NCBI GenBank assembly: GCA_035570235.1
Contig: DATMML010000097.1
Span: 1-64,000, forward strand
From: Vicinamibacteria bacterium
Lineage (GTDB): Bacteria; Acidobacteriota; Vicinamibacteria; Fen-336
DNA length: 64,000 nucleotides
Direction: 5' to 3'
The notes under the pieces are model-generated. The model saw nothing but the letters and a program-made list of their open reading frames with translations. It was not told the origin of the DNA and did not search any database. A program made the position numbers and the translations under genes. Of the stretch, positions 1 through 8,105 are shown in pieces (within the stretch, counting starts at the first letter, position 1; each line of letters starts with the position of its first letter).

Positions 1-787
1 CGGGCTTCACCGGTTCCGGGGAGGCCGTCTTCCGCGCCGAAGGCGTGGGCCTAGGGGTGGGAAGGGTGGGGGCGGTGGGGGTCTGCGCGGGCTGCGGGGT
101 GGGGGCGAGAGTCGCGGGGGGGGGCGATGCCGGCGACGCAACCGGCGTTCCCGGCGCCTGGGAGTGGATCCAGAACCAGGCGCCGACCCCGGCCCCCGCT
201 ATTAGCACGACGACCGCGGCCAAGAGAGGCACGTTGCTGCGGGAAGCCGGGCCGGTCGCCCTCCTCGGCTTGACGGTCGGCATTCGCGCGGCCTCGGTGG
301 CGCGGGGGGAGGGACGGGGTGCTTGGCGTCCAGCCGGGGTCCGCAGGCTCCCCACAACTTGCAGGAGATAGGACAGGTCCTTGGGCCGCCAGTCGGGGCC
401 CTTCTCCAGGCAGCCCATGATGGCGTCGGTCAGGTCCCGTGAGACGTCCGGGCGCAGGTCCGAGAGGGGCGTCGGCCTCTCCTCCGAGGGGCTCTTGCCG
501 GACAGCATCTCGTAAAGGATCACGCCCGCGGAGTAGATGTCGGCCTGCGGGGAATGACCGGCGCCCTCCGCGATTTCGGGGGCCCGGTAGCGCGGGGAAG
601 GGGTGCCGCCCATGGCTTCCGTCAGGACGCAGGTGCCGTCGGACTGGACCTCTATCTTGGAGGGCTCGAGGGAACGGTGCACGGTTCCCTTTTTGTGGGC
701 GTCGTTGAGGGCGCTACAGAGGCCCTCTATGACCTTGAGCTGCTCGGCGAGGGAATGGTCCTGCCTGAGCCAGGCATCGAGATTCAT
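1..787 (-). CDS. Truncated, catalytically degenerate Ser/Thr protein kinase-like membrane protein (partial, runs off the left edge)
   Basis: About 262 residues are visible, read leftward from ATG at 787; the 3' end lies outside the window. Residues 1-145 match the C-lobe of bacterial Ser/Thr kinases: a catalytic-loop position HRS (37-39) where HRD is expected, TEA (56-58) in the DFG position, an intact APE (69-71) and DIYSAG (83-88). A Pro/Arg-rich linker follows, then one membrane segment (about 186-207) and a Pro/Thr-rich, presumably periplasmic tail. The N-lobe (Gly-rich loop, ATP-binding Lys) is missing. An in-frame TAG at 848-850 and the next gene's end at 893 leave no room for it. With the catalytic Asp, the loop Lys/Asn and DFG all replaced, it should not phosphorylate; a scaffold or decaying paralogue is likely. 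It follows the hydroxylase gene on the same strand. Confidence 0.7.
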   Translation of the reverse strand, partial: MNLDAWLRQDHSLAEQLKVIEGLCSALNDAHKKGTVHRSLEPSKIEVQSDGTCVLTEAMGGTPSPRYRAPEIAEGAGHSPQADIYSAGVILYEMLSGKSPSEERPTPLSDLRPDVSRDLTDAIMGCLEKGPDWRPKDLSYLLQVVGSLRTPAGRQAPRPSPRATEAARMPTVKPRRATGPASRSNVPLLAAVVVLIAGAGVGAWFWIHSQAPGTPVASPASPPPATLAPTPQPAQTPTAPTLPTPRPTPSARKTASPEPVKP

Positions 788-892
788 GCCCGGGATGGCT
801 CCCGGGAGGGGGGCAAAACGGTGGGGCGAGGCATCCTGGGCTTGAGGCTACCCGCCGAGAGCCCCACGGTCAAGGGGCGAGCCGGACCCCGT

Positions 893-1555
893 TCAGGCCA
901 GGGCCCGCGGGGAGCGCCCCCTCAAGGGGGCGTACAGGGCGCGCCGCATGTCGGGAGAGATCCGGGTGTCGGAGGCCACGTCCCAGAGGCCGTTCGAGAG
1001 TCCGTAGGCCACCGCCGATCCCTTCGGGCTGTGGTGGTAGAGGTGGTGCCGCTTGATGTACCGGAAGTAACGTCCCCGGAACTGGCAGAAGTGGACGGAG
1101 TGGTGGACCCACTCCTCGATGATGTAGGCCTGGAGGAAGCCCGCCAGGAGGGCGGGCAGGGTCGCGAGGGGGAACAAAAAGCTCAGGAGCGCGATGGGGC
1201 CGACGAACGGCAGGGTGTCCTGGATGGTGCCGTTGATGTGGTTGCCGTCCCAGGGGCGCTTGTGGTGTTCCCAGTGGAGGTGATCGAAGTGTCTGTGGAG
1301 GAAGTGCTCGAGGACCCCGGGGCCATCCGGGAACCGCCCATGCAGAATGTAGCGGTGGACGGCGTACTCGACCGCGGTCCAGACGAAGACCCCGAGGGCG
1401 AAGGACCCGAGGGCCAGGCTCGGGCGGGAGGGCACAGCAAGGACCATGACCCCAACCGCGAAGACCGAGTAGAGGATGGAGACGGGGTACAAGCGCCGGC
1501 GGGCCTTGCGGGCCTCGACTTCACGCTGGATCCCTGCCGGAATGGCATCGCCCAT
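893..1555 (-). CDS. Fatty acid hydroxylase / sterol desaturase superfamily membrane protein
   Basis: A 220-aa integral membrane protein of the di-iron fatty acid hydroxylase superfamily, which hydroxylates or desaturates lipid acyl chains, sterols or carotenoids. The His clusters expected of the family are visible: HRYILH, HLHWEHH, a later HHSVHFC region and HHLYHH near the C-terminus, between hydrophobic segments. The ATG at 1555 is preferred; an in-frame TTG at 1606 would add 17 residues of low-complexity sequence, and neither has a good Shine-Dalgarno. The substrate cannot be told from sequence. It is about 180 bp downstream of the VKOR-DsbA gene on the same strand, and the pseudokinase follows it. 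Confidence 0.8.
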   Translation of the reverse strand: MGDAIPAGIQREVEARKARRRLYPVSILYSVFAVGVMVLAVPSRPSLALGSFALGVFVWTAVEYAVHRYILHGRFPDGPGVLEHFLHRHFDHLHWEHHKRPWDGNHINGTIQDTLPFVGPIALLSFLFPLATLPALLAGFLQAYIIEEWVHHSVHFCQFRGRYFRYIKRHHLYHHSPKGSAVAYGLSNGLWDVASDTRISPDMRRALYAPLRGRSPRALA

Positions 1556-1786
1556 GCTTGAGACGGACCTCTTCAGGGGTGCCCGGGGACTCGGATCGGG
1601 CGACAAAGGCCATACAATGCCGCAAGACGCGGGTGCAAATCAAGCCGGGTCTCCGTGTCCCCGCCCCCGCCAACGGATGGCGGGCAATCCACCCGAGGGG
1701 TCAGGGCCCCCGCAGCGTGTCTGCCGCGCGGAATCTACGCGCGGCCGCGGGACGCCCGCCGTCCCAGCTCTCCCCGCCCCCAAGGA

Positions 1787-3172
1787 TCAATGTGAGGGGG
1801 GTGGGGTCAGCGGTGGCAAGCCTTTGCGCTGGGCTTCCTTGTCCAGGACCTGTACGAGGTCATTCAGGCGGGGAAGCTTCTTCCCGTCGATGAAGACGGT
1901 CGGCGTGGCTTGGATGCCCAGCCTTTGCGCCTCCTCGATCTGGGCGGTCAGCCGCTCTTTCGTACGCGGGTCGGCGATACAGCCCTCGAGGGCCGCCCCG
2001 TTCAGGCCCGCCTCTGTCCCCAGCCGTGCGACATCCGCGGGCTGGGGATTGTGGAGCTCGTTGCTGAAGACCCGGTCGTGGTACGGCCAGAAGTGACCCT
2101 GGTACTGGGCGCAGATGGCGCCTAAGGCCAGCCAGCAGGCCCCGGGGTGGGTCGAGGCCTTCAGCTTGGGGTTGCAGGCCTGATCCAGCGGAAAGTTCTT
2201 GTAGTACAGGGCCACCCGGTTCCCTGATTGGGTCATGAAGTTGATGAAAAACCCCGCCAGCGCGCGGCAATAGGGGCACATGAAGTCCGAGTACTCCACG
2301 ACCTGGATGGGCGCTCCCGCCGGTCCCTTGAAGGGCACTTCCGTCAAGTCCAGGCTCTGTACGGGGGCCTGGTCGAACTCGCGGGCCGCCTTGGCCGCGA
2401 AGTACTGTTCGAGCTTCTGCGGATCGTCCAGCGTCTCCTGCAAGCGGCGGGCCTGCTCTTGGTATTTGCGCGCCTCGGGATCTGTGGGAACAGACGCGGG
2501 CGGGCTGGCGGTGACCATGGGGGCGGTAGCTACGGGGGTGAGCGGCGCCGATGCGGCCGGCCGCCCGAACATTGCGGCCGCCCGCTCCGCCTCCCGAGCC
2601 TTGAGCGCGCGGTCGGCCGCGAACGTGCCGCCGGCCGCCACCAGGCTGCCCAGAGCCCAGCCCACCGCGGCCAAGCGGCCCTCCGGCCGACCGAGCGCCG
2701 CTCCCAGCGCGCGCGCCGACCGCCAGGCGGGGAAGAGCGCGGCCAGAGCGCCTGCGTTCAAGACGTAGGTGGCGAGGCAGAGCTTGCAAAATGCCTTGAC
2801 CAGGAAGGCCTGCACGCCGAGTAAGCCGAGGTCGACGAGTAGGGCGAGCGCGAGCAGGGCGAAGGCCAATCCGGCAAAGGGATCGCGGGACTCGGGGGGA
2901 GAGAGCGCGGCGGGGACGAGGAGCAGAGCCAGGGAGAGGTAGAGAAACAGGCCGACCGCGGCCAAGGGGATCCCGGCCAGCGCCGAGTACTGACTGCGGG
3001 CCACGGTCTCGCAGCCGCTCGTGGTCCCGTCGCCGCAGACCTGGTTCACGGCCGCGACCGCCAGATCCTCCCCGTGATGTTGGAAGAGGAGAAGGCTCGA
3101 GAGGATGGCCCCCGCCACGCAGAGCAGCACGGCCACCGCCAGCCTCGTCGTCGCATTCGTTCCCAAGCCCAC
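1787..3172 (-). CDS. Vitamin K epoxide reductase (VKOR)-DsbA fusion, disulfide-forming oxidoreductase
   Basis: A 461-aa fusion combining both halves of a periplasmic disulfide-forming pathway. Residues 1-190 form a VKOR-type membrane domain: several hydrophobic helices, loop cysteines C46 and C54, and the quinone-proximal CKLC pair (129-132). After an Ala/Pro linker and a short helical stretch (about 235-270), a DsbA/thioredoxin_4 domain carries CPYC (299-302) in the context YSDFMCPYC and a cis-Pro ATPT near the C-terminus. By family knowledge the thioredoxin domain oxidises substrate proteins and is re-oxidised by VKOR, which passes electrons to quinone, so a separate DsbB is not needed. A divergent type II NADH dehydrogenase starts 70 bp away. 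Membrane, periplasmic face. Confidence 0.9.
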   Translation of the reverse strand: MGLGTNATTRLAVAVLLCVAGAILSSLLLFQHHGEDLAVAAVNQVCGDGTTSGCETVARSQYSALAGIPLAAVGLFLYLSLALLLVPAALSPPESRDPFAGLAFALLALALLVDLGLLGVQAFLVKAFCKLCLATYVLNAGALAALFPAWRSARALGAALGRPEGRLAAVGWALGSLVAAGGTFAADRALKAREAERAAAMFGRPAASAPLTPVATAPMVTASPPASVPTDPEARKYQEQARRLQETLDDPQKLEQYFAAKAAREFDQAPVQSLDLTEVPFKGPAGAPIQVVEYSDFMCPYCRALAGFFINFMTQSGNRVALYYKNFPLDQACNPKLKASTHPGACWLALGAICAQYQGHFWPYHDRVFSNELHNPQPADVARLGTEAGLNGAALEGCIADPRTKERLTAQIEEAQRLGIQATPTVFIDGKKLPRLNDLVQVLDKEAQRKGLPPLTPPPSH

Positions 3173-3229
3173 CTCCCGCGGCCGAATCTAGCCCACGCTC
3201 GTCCCCGCGCGCAAGCCGCGTCGGTCCGC

Positions 3230-3235
3230 TAAACT
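3230..3235 (+). promoter_or_regulatory. Candidate -10 element (TAAACT) for the NADH dehydrogenase gene
   Basis: TAAACT lies exactly 7 bp upstream of the ATG at 3243, so transcription would begin at or next to the start codon. No Shine-Dalgarno and no convincing -35 are visible. The same geometry recurs at other genes in the window. Confidence 0.35.
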
Positions 3236-3242
3236 CTGGGCC

Positions 3243-4496
3243 ATGAGGAGCGAGGCGCGCCCCCGGGTCCTGATCCTGGGCGGAGGATTCGGCGGCCTGG
3301 CCGCCGCCCGCGCCCTCGCGAGCGCCCCCGTCGATGTCCTGCTCCTGGACCGGACCAACCATCACCTCTTCCAGCCCCTTCTCTACCAGGTGGCGACGGC
3401 CGGGCTCTCCCCGGCCGAGATCGCCTCCCCCATCCGCCGTATCCTCTGGAGACAGGCGAACGCACGGGTGGAGCTGGCGGAAGCCACCGGTATCGACCCC
3501 GTAGCCCGACGCGTGCGCCTCCTCGACGGCGAGGTGTCCTACGACTACTTGGTTCTGGCCACGGGAACCACCCACTCCTACTTCGGTCACGCGGATTGGA
3601 TGCCCCACGCGCCCGGCCTCAAGAGCCTTGACGAGGCCCTCGACATCAGGCGGCGCGTGCTCTTGGCCTTCGAGGAGGCGGAACGCGAGCTCGTGGTGGA
3701 GAGGCGGCGTTCGTGGCTGACTTTCGTGGTGATCGGGGGAGGGCCCACCGGAGTGGAGATGACGGGAGCCCTCGCCGAGGTCGCGCGCCACACGCTGGCC
3801 CGGGACTTCCGGCGCATCGAGCCCGCGTCGGCGCGGGTGATCCTCGTGGAGGGGGGTCCGCGGGTGCTTCCCGCCTACCCCCCTGATCTGTCCGCCAAGG
3901 CGGCCCGGCAGCTGGAGGCGCTGGGGGCGCAGGTCAGGACGGGAACCATGGTGACGGGGGTGGACGCCGAGGGCGTCCAGCTCGGCCCCGAGCGCATTGC
4001 CGCTCGCACCGTGGTGTGGGCGGCGGGGGTCCAGGCCTCGCCCCTGGCCCGCGACCTGGGCGGGCCCCTCGACCGCGCGGGGCGCGTCAAGGTCAGGGGG
4101 GACCTCACCCTCCCGGATCGGCAGGAGGTCTTCGTGATCGGGGACCTGGTGGCGCTCGAACAGGACGGTTTGCCTATCCCGGGCGTCGCCCCCGCCGCCA
4201 TCCAAATGGGGCGCCACGCCGGCCGCAACATCTCTCGCTCCCTGCGCGGGCAGCCCCTCCTGCCCTTCCGCTACGTGGACAAGGGCTCGCTCGCCACCAT
4301 CGGGCGCTGCGCGGCGGTGGCGGCGATTGGCCCGCTCAAGCTCTCTGGGTTCGCGGCTTGGATCGCTTGGCTGGGCATCCATATCTTCTTTCTCATCGGC
4401 TTTAGGAACCGCTTCGTGGTCATGTTCACCTGGGCCTGGGCTTACCTCACCTACCAGCGCAGCGCGCGCCTCATCCTCGGGCGGAGCAAGGGCTAG
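3243..4496 (+). CDS. ndh: Type II NADH:quinone oxidoreductase (NDH-2 family)
   Basis: A 417-aa single-subunit flavoprotein that oxidises NADH and reduces membrane quinone without pumping protons. Two dinucleotide-binding motifs are clear: GGGFGG near residue 10 for FAD, and GGGPTG near residue 165 for NADH. Family signatures include NHHLFQPLLYQVAT near residue 40 and a conserved VIGD segment in the C-terminal FAD-contact region (about 295). The C-terminus has hydrophobic and aromatic segments (around 355-400) typical of NDH-2 membrane attachment. It is divergent from the VKOR-DsbA gene, which also feeds the quinone pool. The window also holds a partial proton-pumping complex I operon. Length is normal for the family. 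Confidence 0.88.
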   Translation: MRSEARPRVLILGGGFGGLAAARALASAPVDVLLLDRTNHHLFQPLLYQVATAGLSPAEIASPIRRILWRQANARVELAEATGIDPVARRVRLLDGEVSYDYLVLATGTTHSYFGHADWMPHAPGLKSLDEALDIRRRVLLAFEEAERELVVERRRSWLTFVVIGGGPTGVEMTGALAEVARHTLARDFRRIEPASARVILVEGGPRVLPAYPPDLSAKAARQLEALGAQVRTGTMVTGVDAEGVQLGPERIAARTVVWAAGVQASPLARDLGGPLDRAGRVKVRGDLTLPDRQEVFVIGDLVALEQDGLPIPGVAPAAIQMGRHAGRNISRSLRGQPLLPFRYVDKGSLATIGRCAAVAAIGPLKLSGFAAWIAWLGIHIFFLIGFRNRFVVMFTWAWAYLTYQRSARLILGRSKG

Positions 4497-4634
4497 CCGA
4501 GATCAGCTAGAATGCGCCGCTGGCAAGCACGCCGCCACCTTCTTGAACGGGGATCCGCGGAAAGCGGGAACTTTGAGCCCTTCCCGGTCGTATCGCTCCC
4601 TCGTATACGTGTCCAACCCCGGTCCCTAGAGAGG

Positions 4635-6686
4635 ATGCTGCCTGTGATCAAGAAGCTCGTGGCCTGGCCGCTTGCCACCCTGACTCTCGCCGTGGCGCCG
4701 ACCGGCTCCGCGGAGCCCGTCTCCACGCCCGCCGGGGCCGCGTCCACGTTCGACCTGACCGCCCTCGACCGAAGCGTGGATGCGTGCACCGATTTCTACC
4801 GGTTCGCCTGTGGCGGCTGGTTGGCCAAGAACCCCGTCCCCGCCGAGGAGTCGCGGTGGGGCCGCTTCAACGAATTGGAGGAGCGCAACCGGGCCACCCT
4901 GCGGGGGATCCTCGAGAAGGCTTCCCCGGACACCCCGGGCCGAGACCCACTGGACCAGAAGATCGGCGACTACTACGCGAGCTGCATGGACGAGGGCGGC
5001 ATCGAGGCCAAGGGTGCTTCTCCCCTGAGGCCGGAGCAAGAGCTGATCGCCGCCGTCACGACCAAGCCCGCCCTCGCGGGAGTGGTGGCGCACCTCCACC
5101 GGCAGGGCGTCAACGTCCTCTTCTCATTCGCCTCGAACCAGGACTTCAAGGACGCCAGCGCGGTCATCGCGGAGGCGGACCAGGGGGGGTTGGGCCTGCC
5201 CGACCGCGACTACTACTTCCGGGAGGACGCCAAGTCCGCTGAGATCCGGACCCAGTATCTTGCCCACGTGAAGAAGATGCTGGGGCTGCTGGGGGACAAA
5301 CCCGAGGCGGCCGAGCGCGGGGCGAAGGCGGTCATGGACATCGAGACCGCCCTCGCCCGGGCTTCCCTGGACGTGGTGTCACGACGCGATCCCGCCAAGA
5401 TTTACCACAAGATGGAGCGGGGAAAGCTGGTGGCCTTATGCCCCGCCTTCGACTGGAGCCGCTATCTCCAAGGCGTCAATGCCCCGCCCCTCCAGAGCCT
5501 GAACGTGGCCGTGCCAGACTTCTTCAAGGGCTTGGACGAGCTTCTGCCAAATGTCCCCCTCGAGGACCTGAAGACCTACCTGCGCTGGCAGCTCGTCCAC
5601 GCCTCCGCCCCCGTCTTGCCCGCCGCCTTCGTGAACGAGAATTTTGCCTTCTTCGGCAAGGTCCTGACCGGCGCCACCGAGCTGCGCCCGCGCTGGAAGC
5701 GCTGCACGGACTTCACGGACAGCGATCTTGGCGAGGCCCTGGGACGGCGCTACGTCGAGCAAACCTTCGGGGCCAAGGGCAAGGAGCGGACGATCGCGAT
5801 GGTGGCGGCCCTCGAAAAGGCCCTCGCCCGCGACATCCAGGAGCTGACCTGGATGACCGAGCCCACGAAGAAAGAGGCCCTGAAGAAGCTGGCCGCGGTT
5901 GCCAACAAGATCGGCTACCCGGACCGCTGGCGAGACTACGGCAGCCTAAAGATCGTAAGGGGCGACGCCCTCGGCAACTCCCTGCGGAGCAACGCCTTCG
6001 AACTTCAGCGGAGGCTGGCCAAGATCGGTCAGCCCGTGGATCGCCAGGAGTGGCTCATGACTCCTCCCACCGTCAACGCCTACTACAACCCCCTGATGAA
6101 CGACATCAATTTCCCCGCCGGCATACTGCAGCCGCCCTTCTTTGACAACGCCGTCGACGACGCCATCAACTTCGGGGCCATCGGAGCCGTCATCGGGCAC
6201 GAGCTGACCCACGGCTTCGACGACCAGGGCCGACAGTTCGGGCCCACCGGGAACCTGCAGGACTGGTGGAAGGAGGAGGACGCGCGGGAGTTCGAGAAGC
6301 GCTCCGGGTGCGTGGCCGACCAATACTCCGGCTACACGGCGGTCGCGGACGTGAAAGTCAACGGCCGGCTCACCCTTGGCGAGAACGTGGCCGACAACGG
6401 CGGCGTGCGCATCGCCTACAAGGCGCTCCACGACGTGCTCGCGGCTCGGGAGCCGGCGCTCACGGACGGGTTCACCGCCGACCAGCGCCTCTTCCTGGGC
6501 TGGGGGCAGATCTGGTGCGCGAACCAGCGGGACGAGATCACCCGCCTCTTGGCCCAGACCGACCCCCATTCCCCGCCCTCAGACCGCGTGAATGGCGTGG
6601 TCTCCAACATGCCCGAGTTCGCCAAGGCCTTCGGCTGCAAGGCGGGGGCGTCCATGGTCCGGGAGAACGCTTGCCGAGTCTGGTGA
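4635..6686 (+). CDS. Secreted M13 (neprilysin/PepO-like) zinc metallopeptidase
   Basis: A 683-aa precursor. ATG 4635 is chosen because it follows a purine-rich AGAGAGG and gives a clean signal peptide; the frame stays open upstream to 4512. M13 enzymes are zinc endopeptidases acting on oligopeptides outside the cytoplasm. The zinc motif HELTH is at 522-526 and the third-ligand motif ENVAD starts at E583. The substrate-binding NAYYNP segment and a C-terminal CRVW, typical of the family, are present. N-terminal family residues (DFYRFACGGW) match M13_N. It is 35 bp upstream of two M16 peptidase genes on the same strand, so the three probably form a secreted peptide-degradation operon. Confidence 0.93.
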   Translation: MLPVIKKLVAWPLATLTLAVAPTGSAEPVSTPAGAASTFDLTALDRSVDACTDFYRFACGGWLAKNPVPAEESRWGRFNELEERNRATLRGILEKASPDTPGRDPLDQKIGDYYASCMDEGGIEAKGASPLRPEQELIAAVTTKPALAGVVAHLHRQGVNVLFSFASNQDFKDASAVIAEADQGGLGLPDRDYYFREDAKSAEIRTQYLAHVKKMLGLLGDKPEAAERGAKAVMDIETALARASLDVVSRRDPAKIYHKMERGKLVALCPAFDWSRYLQGVNAPPLQSLNVAVPDFFKGLDELLPNVPLEDLKTYLRWQLVHASAPVLPAAFVNENFAFFGKVLTGATELRPRWKRCTDFTDSDLGEALGRRYVEQTFGAKGKERTIAMVAALEKALARDIQELTWMTEPTKKEALKKLAAVANKIGYPDRWRDYGSLKIVRGDALGNSLRSNAFELQRRLAKIGQPVDRQEWLMTPPTVNAYYNPLMNDINFPAGILQPPFFDNAVDDAINFGAIGAVIGHELTHGFDDQGRQFGPTGNLQDWWKEEDAREFEKRSGCVADQYSGYTAVADVKVNGRLTLGENVADNGGVRIAYKALHDVLAAREPALTDGFTADQRLFLGWGQIWCANQRDEITRLLAQTDPHSPPSDRVNGVVSNMPEFAKAFGCKAGASMVRENACRVW

Positions 6687-6721
6687 GCGGTCCGGCCCCG
6701 GGAAGAGAGAGGAGGACCTCG

Positions 6722-8101
6722 ATGCGTGGCGGATGGCTCTTGTCCGTGCTCGCCCTTGGTGTGGCGGCCCCGGCCCCCGCGGCCACGAAGGCGGCCGAAT
6801 GGCGGATCCCGGTGGAAGTGAAGAAGCTCGCCAACGGGCTCACGGTGGTGGTCTCGGAAGACCACACGAGCCCGACCTTCGGGCTCTCGATCGTCTACGG
6901 GATCGGGTTCCGTTTGGAGCCGAAAGGCCGGACCGGCTTCGCCCACCTCTTCGAACACTTGATGTTCGAGGGCACGCCCGCGGCCCCCAAAGGAGTGATG
7001 GACAGCGTCATCGAGGGCGGGGGGGGCGTCCTGAACGGATCCACGCGCTACGACTACACCAACTACATCTCCTCCGCGCCCGTCTCCGCCTTAGACCCCA
7101 TCCTGTGGATCGAGGCGGACCGGATGAAGACCCTGGATTTCTCGGAGAAGAACCTCGCCAACCAGCGGGATGTGGTCAAGGAGGAGATCCGGGTCAACGT
7201 CAAGAACCGGCCCTACGGCCTCTTTTTCTGGACCGACGTCGCAGGCAAGGCCTTCGACAAGTGGGAGAACGCCCACGACGGGTACGGCTCCTTCGCGGAC
7301 CTGGACGCGGCCACCCTGGCCGACGTGGAGTCGTTCTTCCACACCTATTACGCCCCCAACAACGCGGTGCTCGCGATCACGGGGGACCTGGTACCGGGGG
7401 AGGTCTTCGCGAAGGCCGAAAAGTACTTCGGCAGCGTCCCCTCCCGCCCCACGCCCAAGCCCCCCGATGTCTCCGAGGGCCTGAACACCGCCGAGCGCAC
7501 CTTGGAGGAGACGGATCCCCTGGCCAAAGTCCCGGCGCTCGCCGTGGGCTGGAAGATGCCGGCCCGGGGCAGCCTCGACCATGTGCCCGCAGCCGTCCTG
7601 GCCCAGATCCTGGTGGGGGGGGAGGCGTCCCGCTTATACCAGGGGCTGGTCAAGGGGAAGGAGCTCCTGCTTCAGGTGCAGGGCGGCCTCAACTGGCCCC
7701 TGGGCACCCCCTGGAACTTCGGGGGCCCCACCCTCACCACCATCTTCGCTCTCTACAAGCCCACCACCACCGCCCGCGCGGTGGTGGATGCTATGGAGGG
7801 CGAGATCCAGAAGCTCGTGACGTTAGGGGTCCCGGCCGAGGAGCTGGCGCGCACAAAAACCAAGATGCGGTCGGATTTCTACGCCGGCCTGGAGCCCCTG
7901 ATCAACCGAGCCGACGCCCTCGCTCTGGCCCAGCTGATCACGGGAAGAGCGGCTTCCCTCAACGAGATCCCCGGGCAGATCCAGGCCGTGACCGCGGCGG
8001 ATGTTCAGCGGGCGGCCGGGACGTACTTCAAGGTCTCCAACCGGACGGTGGTGGACCGCCGGCCTGCGGCCCCCCCCGCTGCTCAGAAAGAGACGAGGTA
8101 G
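6722..8101 (+). CDS. M16 family zinc metallopeptidase, catalytic subunit
   Basis: A 459-aa precursor with a short signal peptide (cleavage near an Ala-Pro-Ala stretch around residue 20). The inverted zinc motif HLFEH is at 75-79 (HxxEH), and the conserved acidic helix NQRDVVKEEIR downstream supplies the third ligand. Two M16 domains (about 35-200 and 215-400) form half of the clam-shell of this family, which degrades unfolded peptides. ATG 6722 follows a GAGAGGAGG Shine-Dalgarno, 35 bp after the M13 gene stop. The companion gene begins 4 bp after this stop and lacks the zinc motif, so the pair should form an active/inactive M16B heterodimer. Confidence 0.9.
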   Translation: MRGGWLLSVLALGVAAPAPAATKAAEWRIPVEVKKLANGLTVVVSEDHTSPTFGLSIVYGIGFRLEPKGRTGFAHLFEHLMFEGTPAAPKGVMDSVIEGGGGVLNGSTRYDYTNYISSAPVSALDPILWIEADRMKTLDFSEKNLANQRDVVKEEIRVNVKNRPYGLFFWTDVAGKAFDKWENAHDGYGSFADLDAATLADVESFFHTYYAPNNAVLAITGDLVPGEVFAKAEKYFGSVPSRPTPKPPDVSEGLNTAERTLEETDPLAKVPALAVGWKMPARGSLDHVPAAVLAQILVGGEASRLYQGLVKGKELLLQVQGGLNWPLGTPWNFGGPTLTTIFALYKPTTTARAVVDAMEGEIQKLVTLGVPAEELARTKTKMRSDFYAGLEPLINRADALALAQLITGRAASLNEIPGQIQAVTAADVQRAAGTYFKVSNRTVVDRRPAAPPAAQKETR

Positions 8102-8105
8102 GACC

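Noticed and set aside
1860-4382. Long minus-strand open frame across the VKOR-DsbA and ndh genes
   Set aside because: Shadow frame of two well-supported genes; translation is low-complexity Arg/Gly/Pro.
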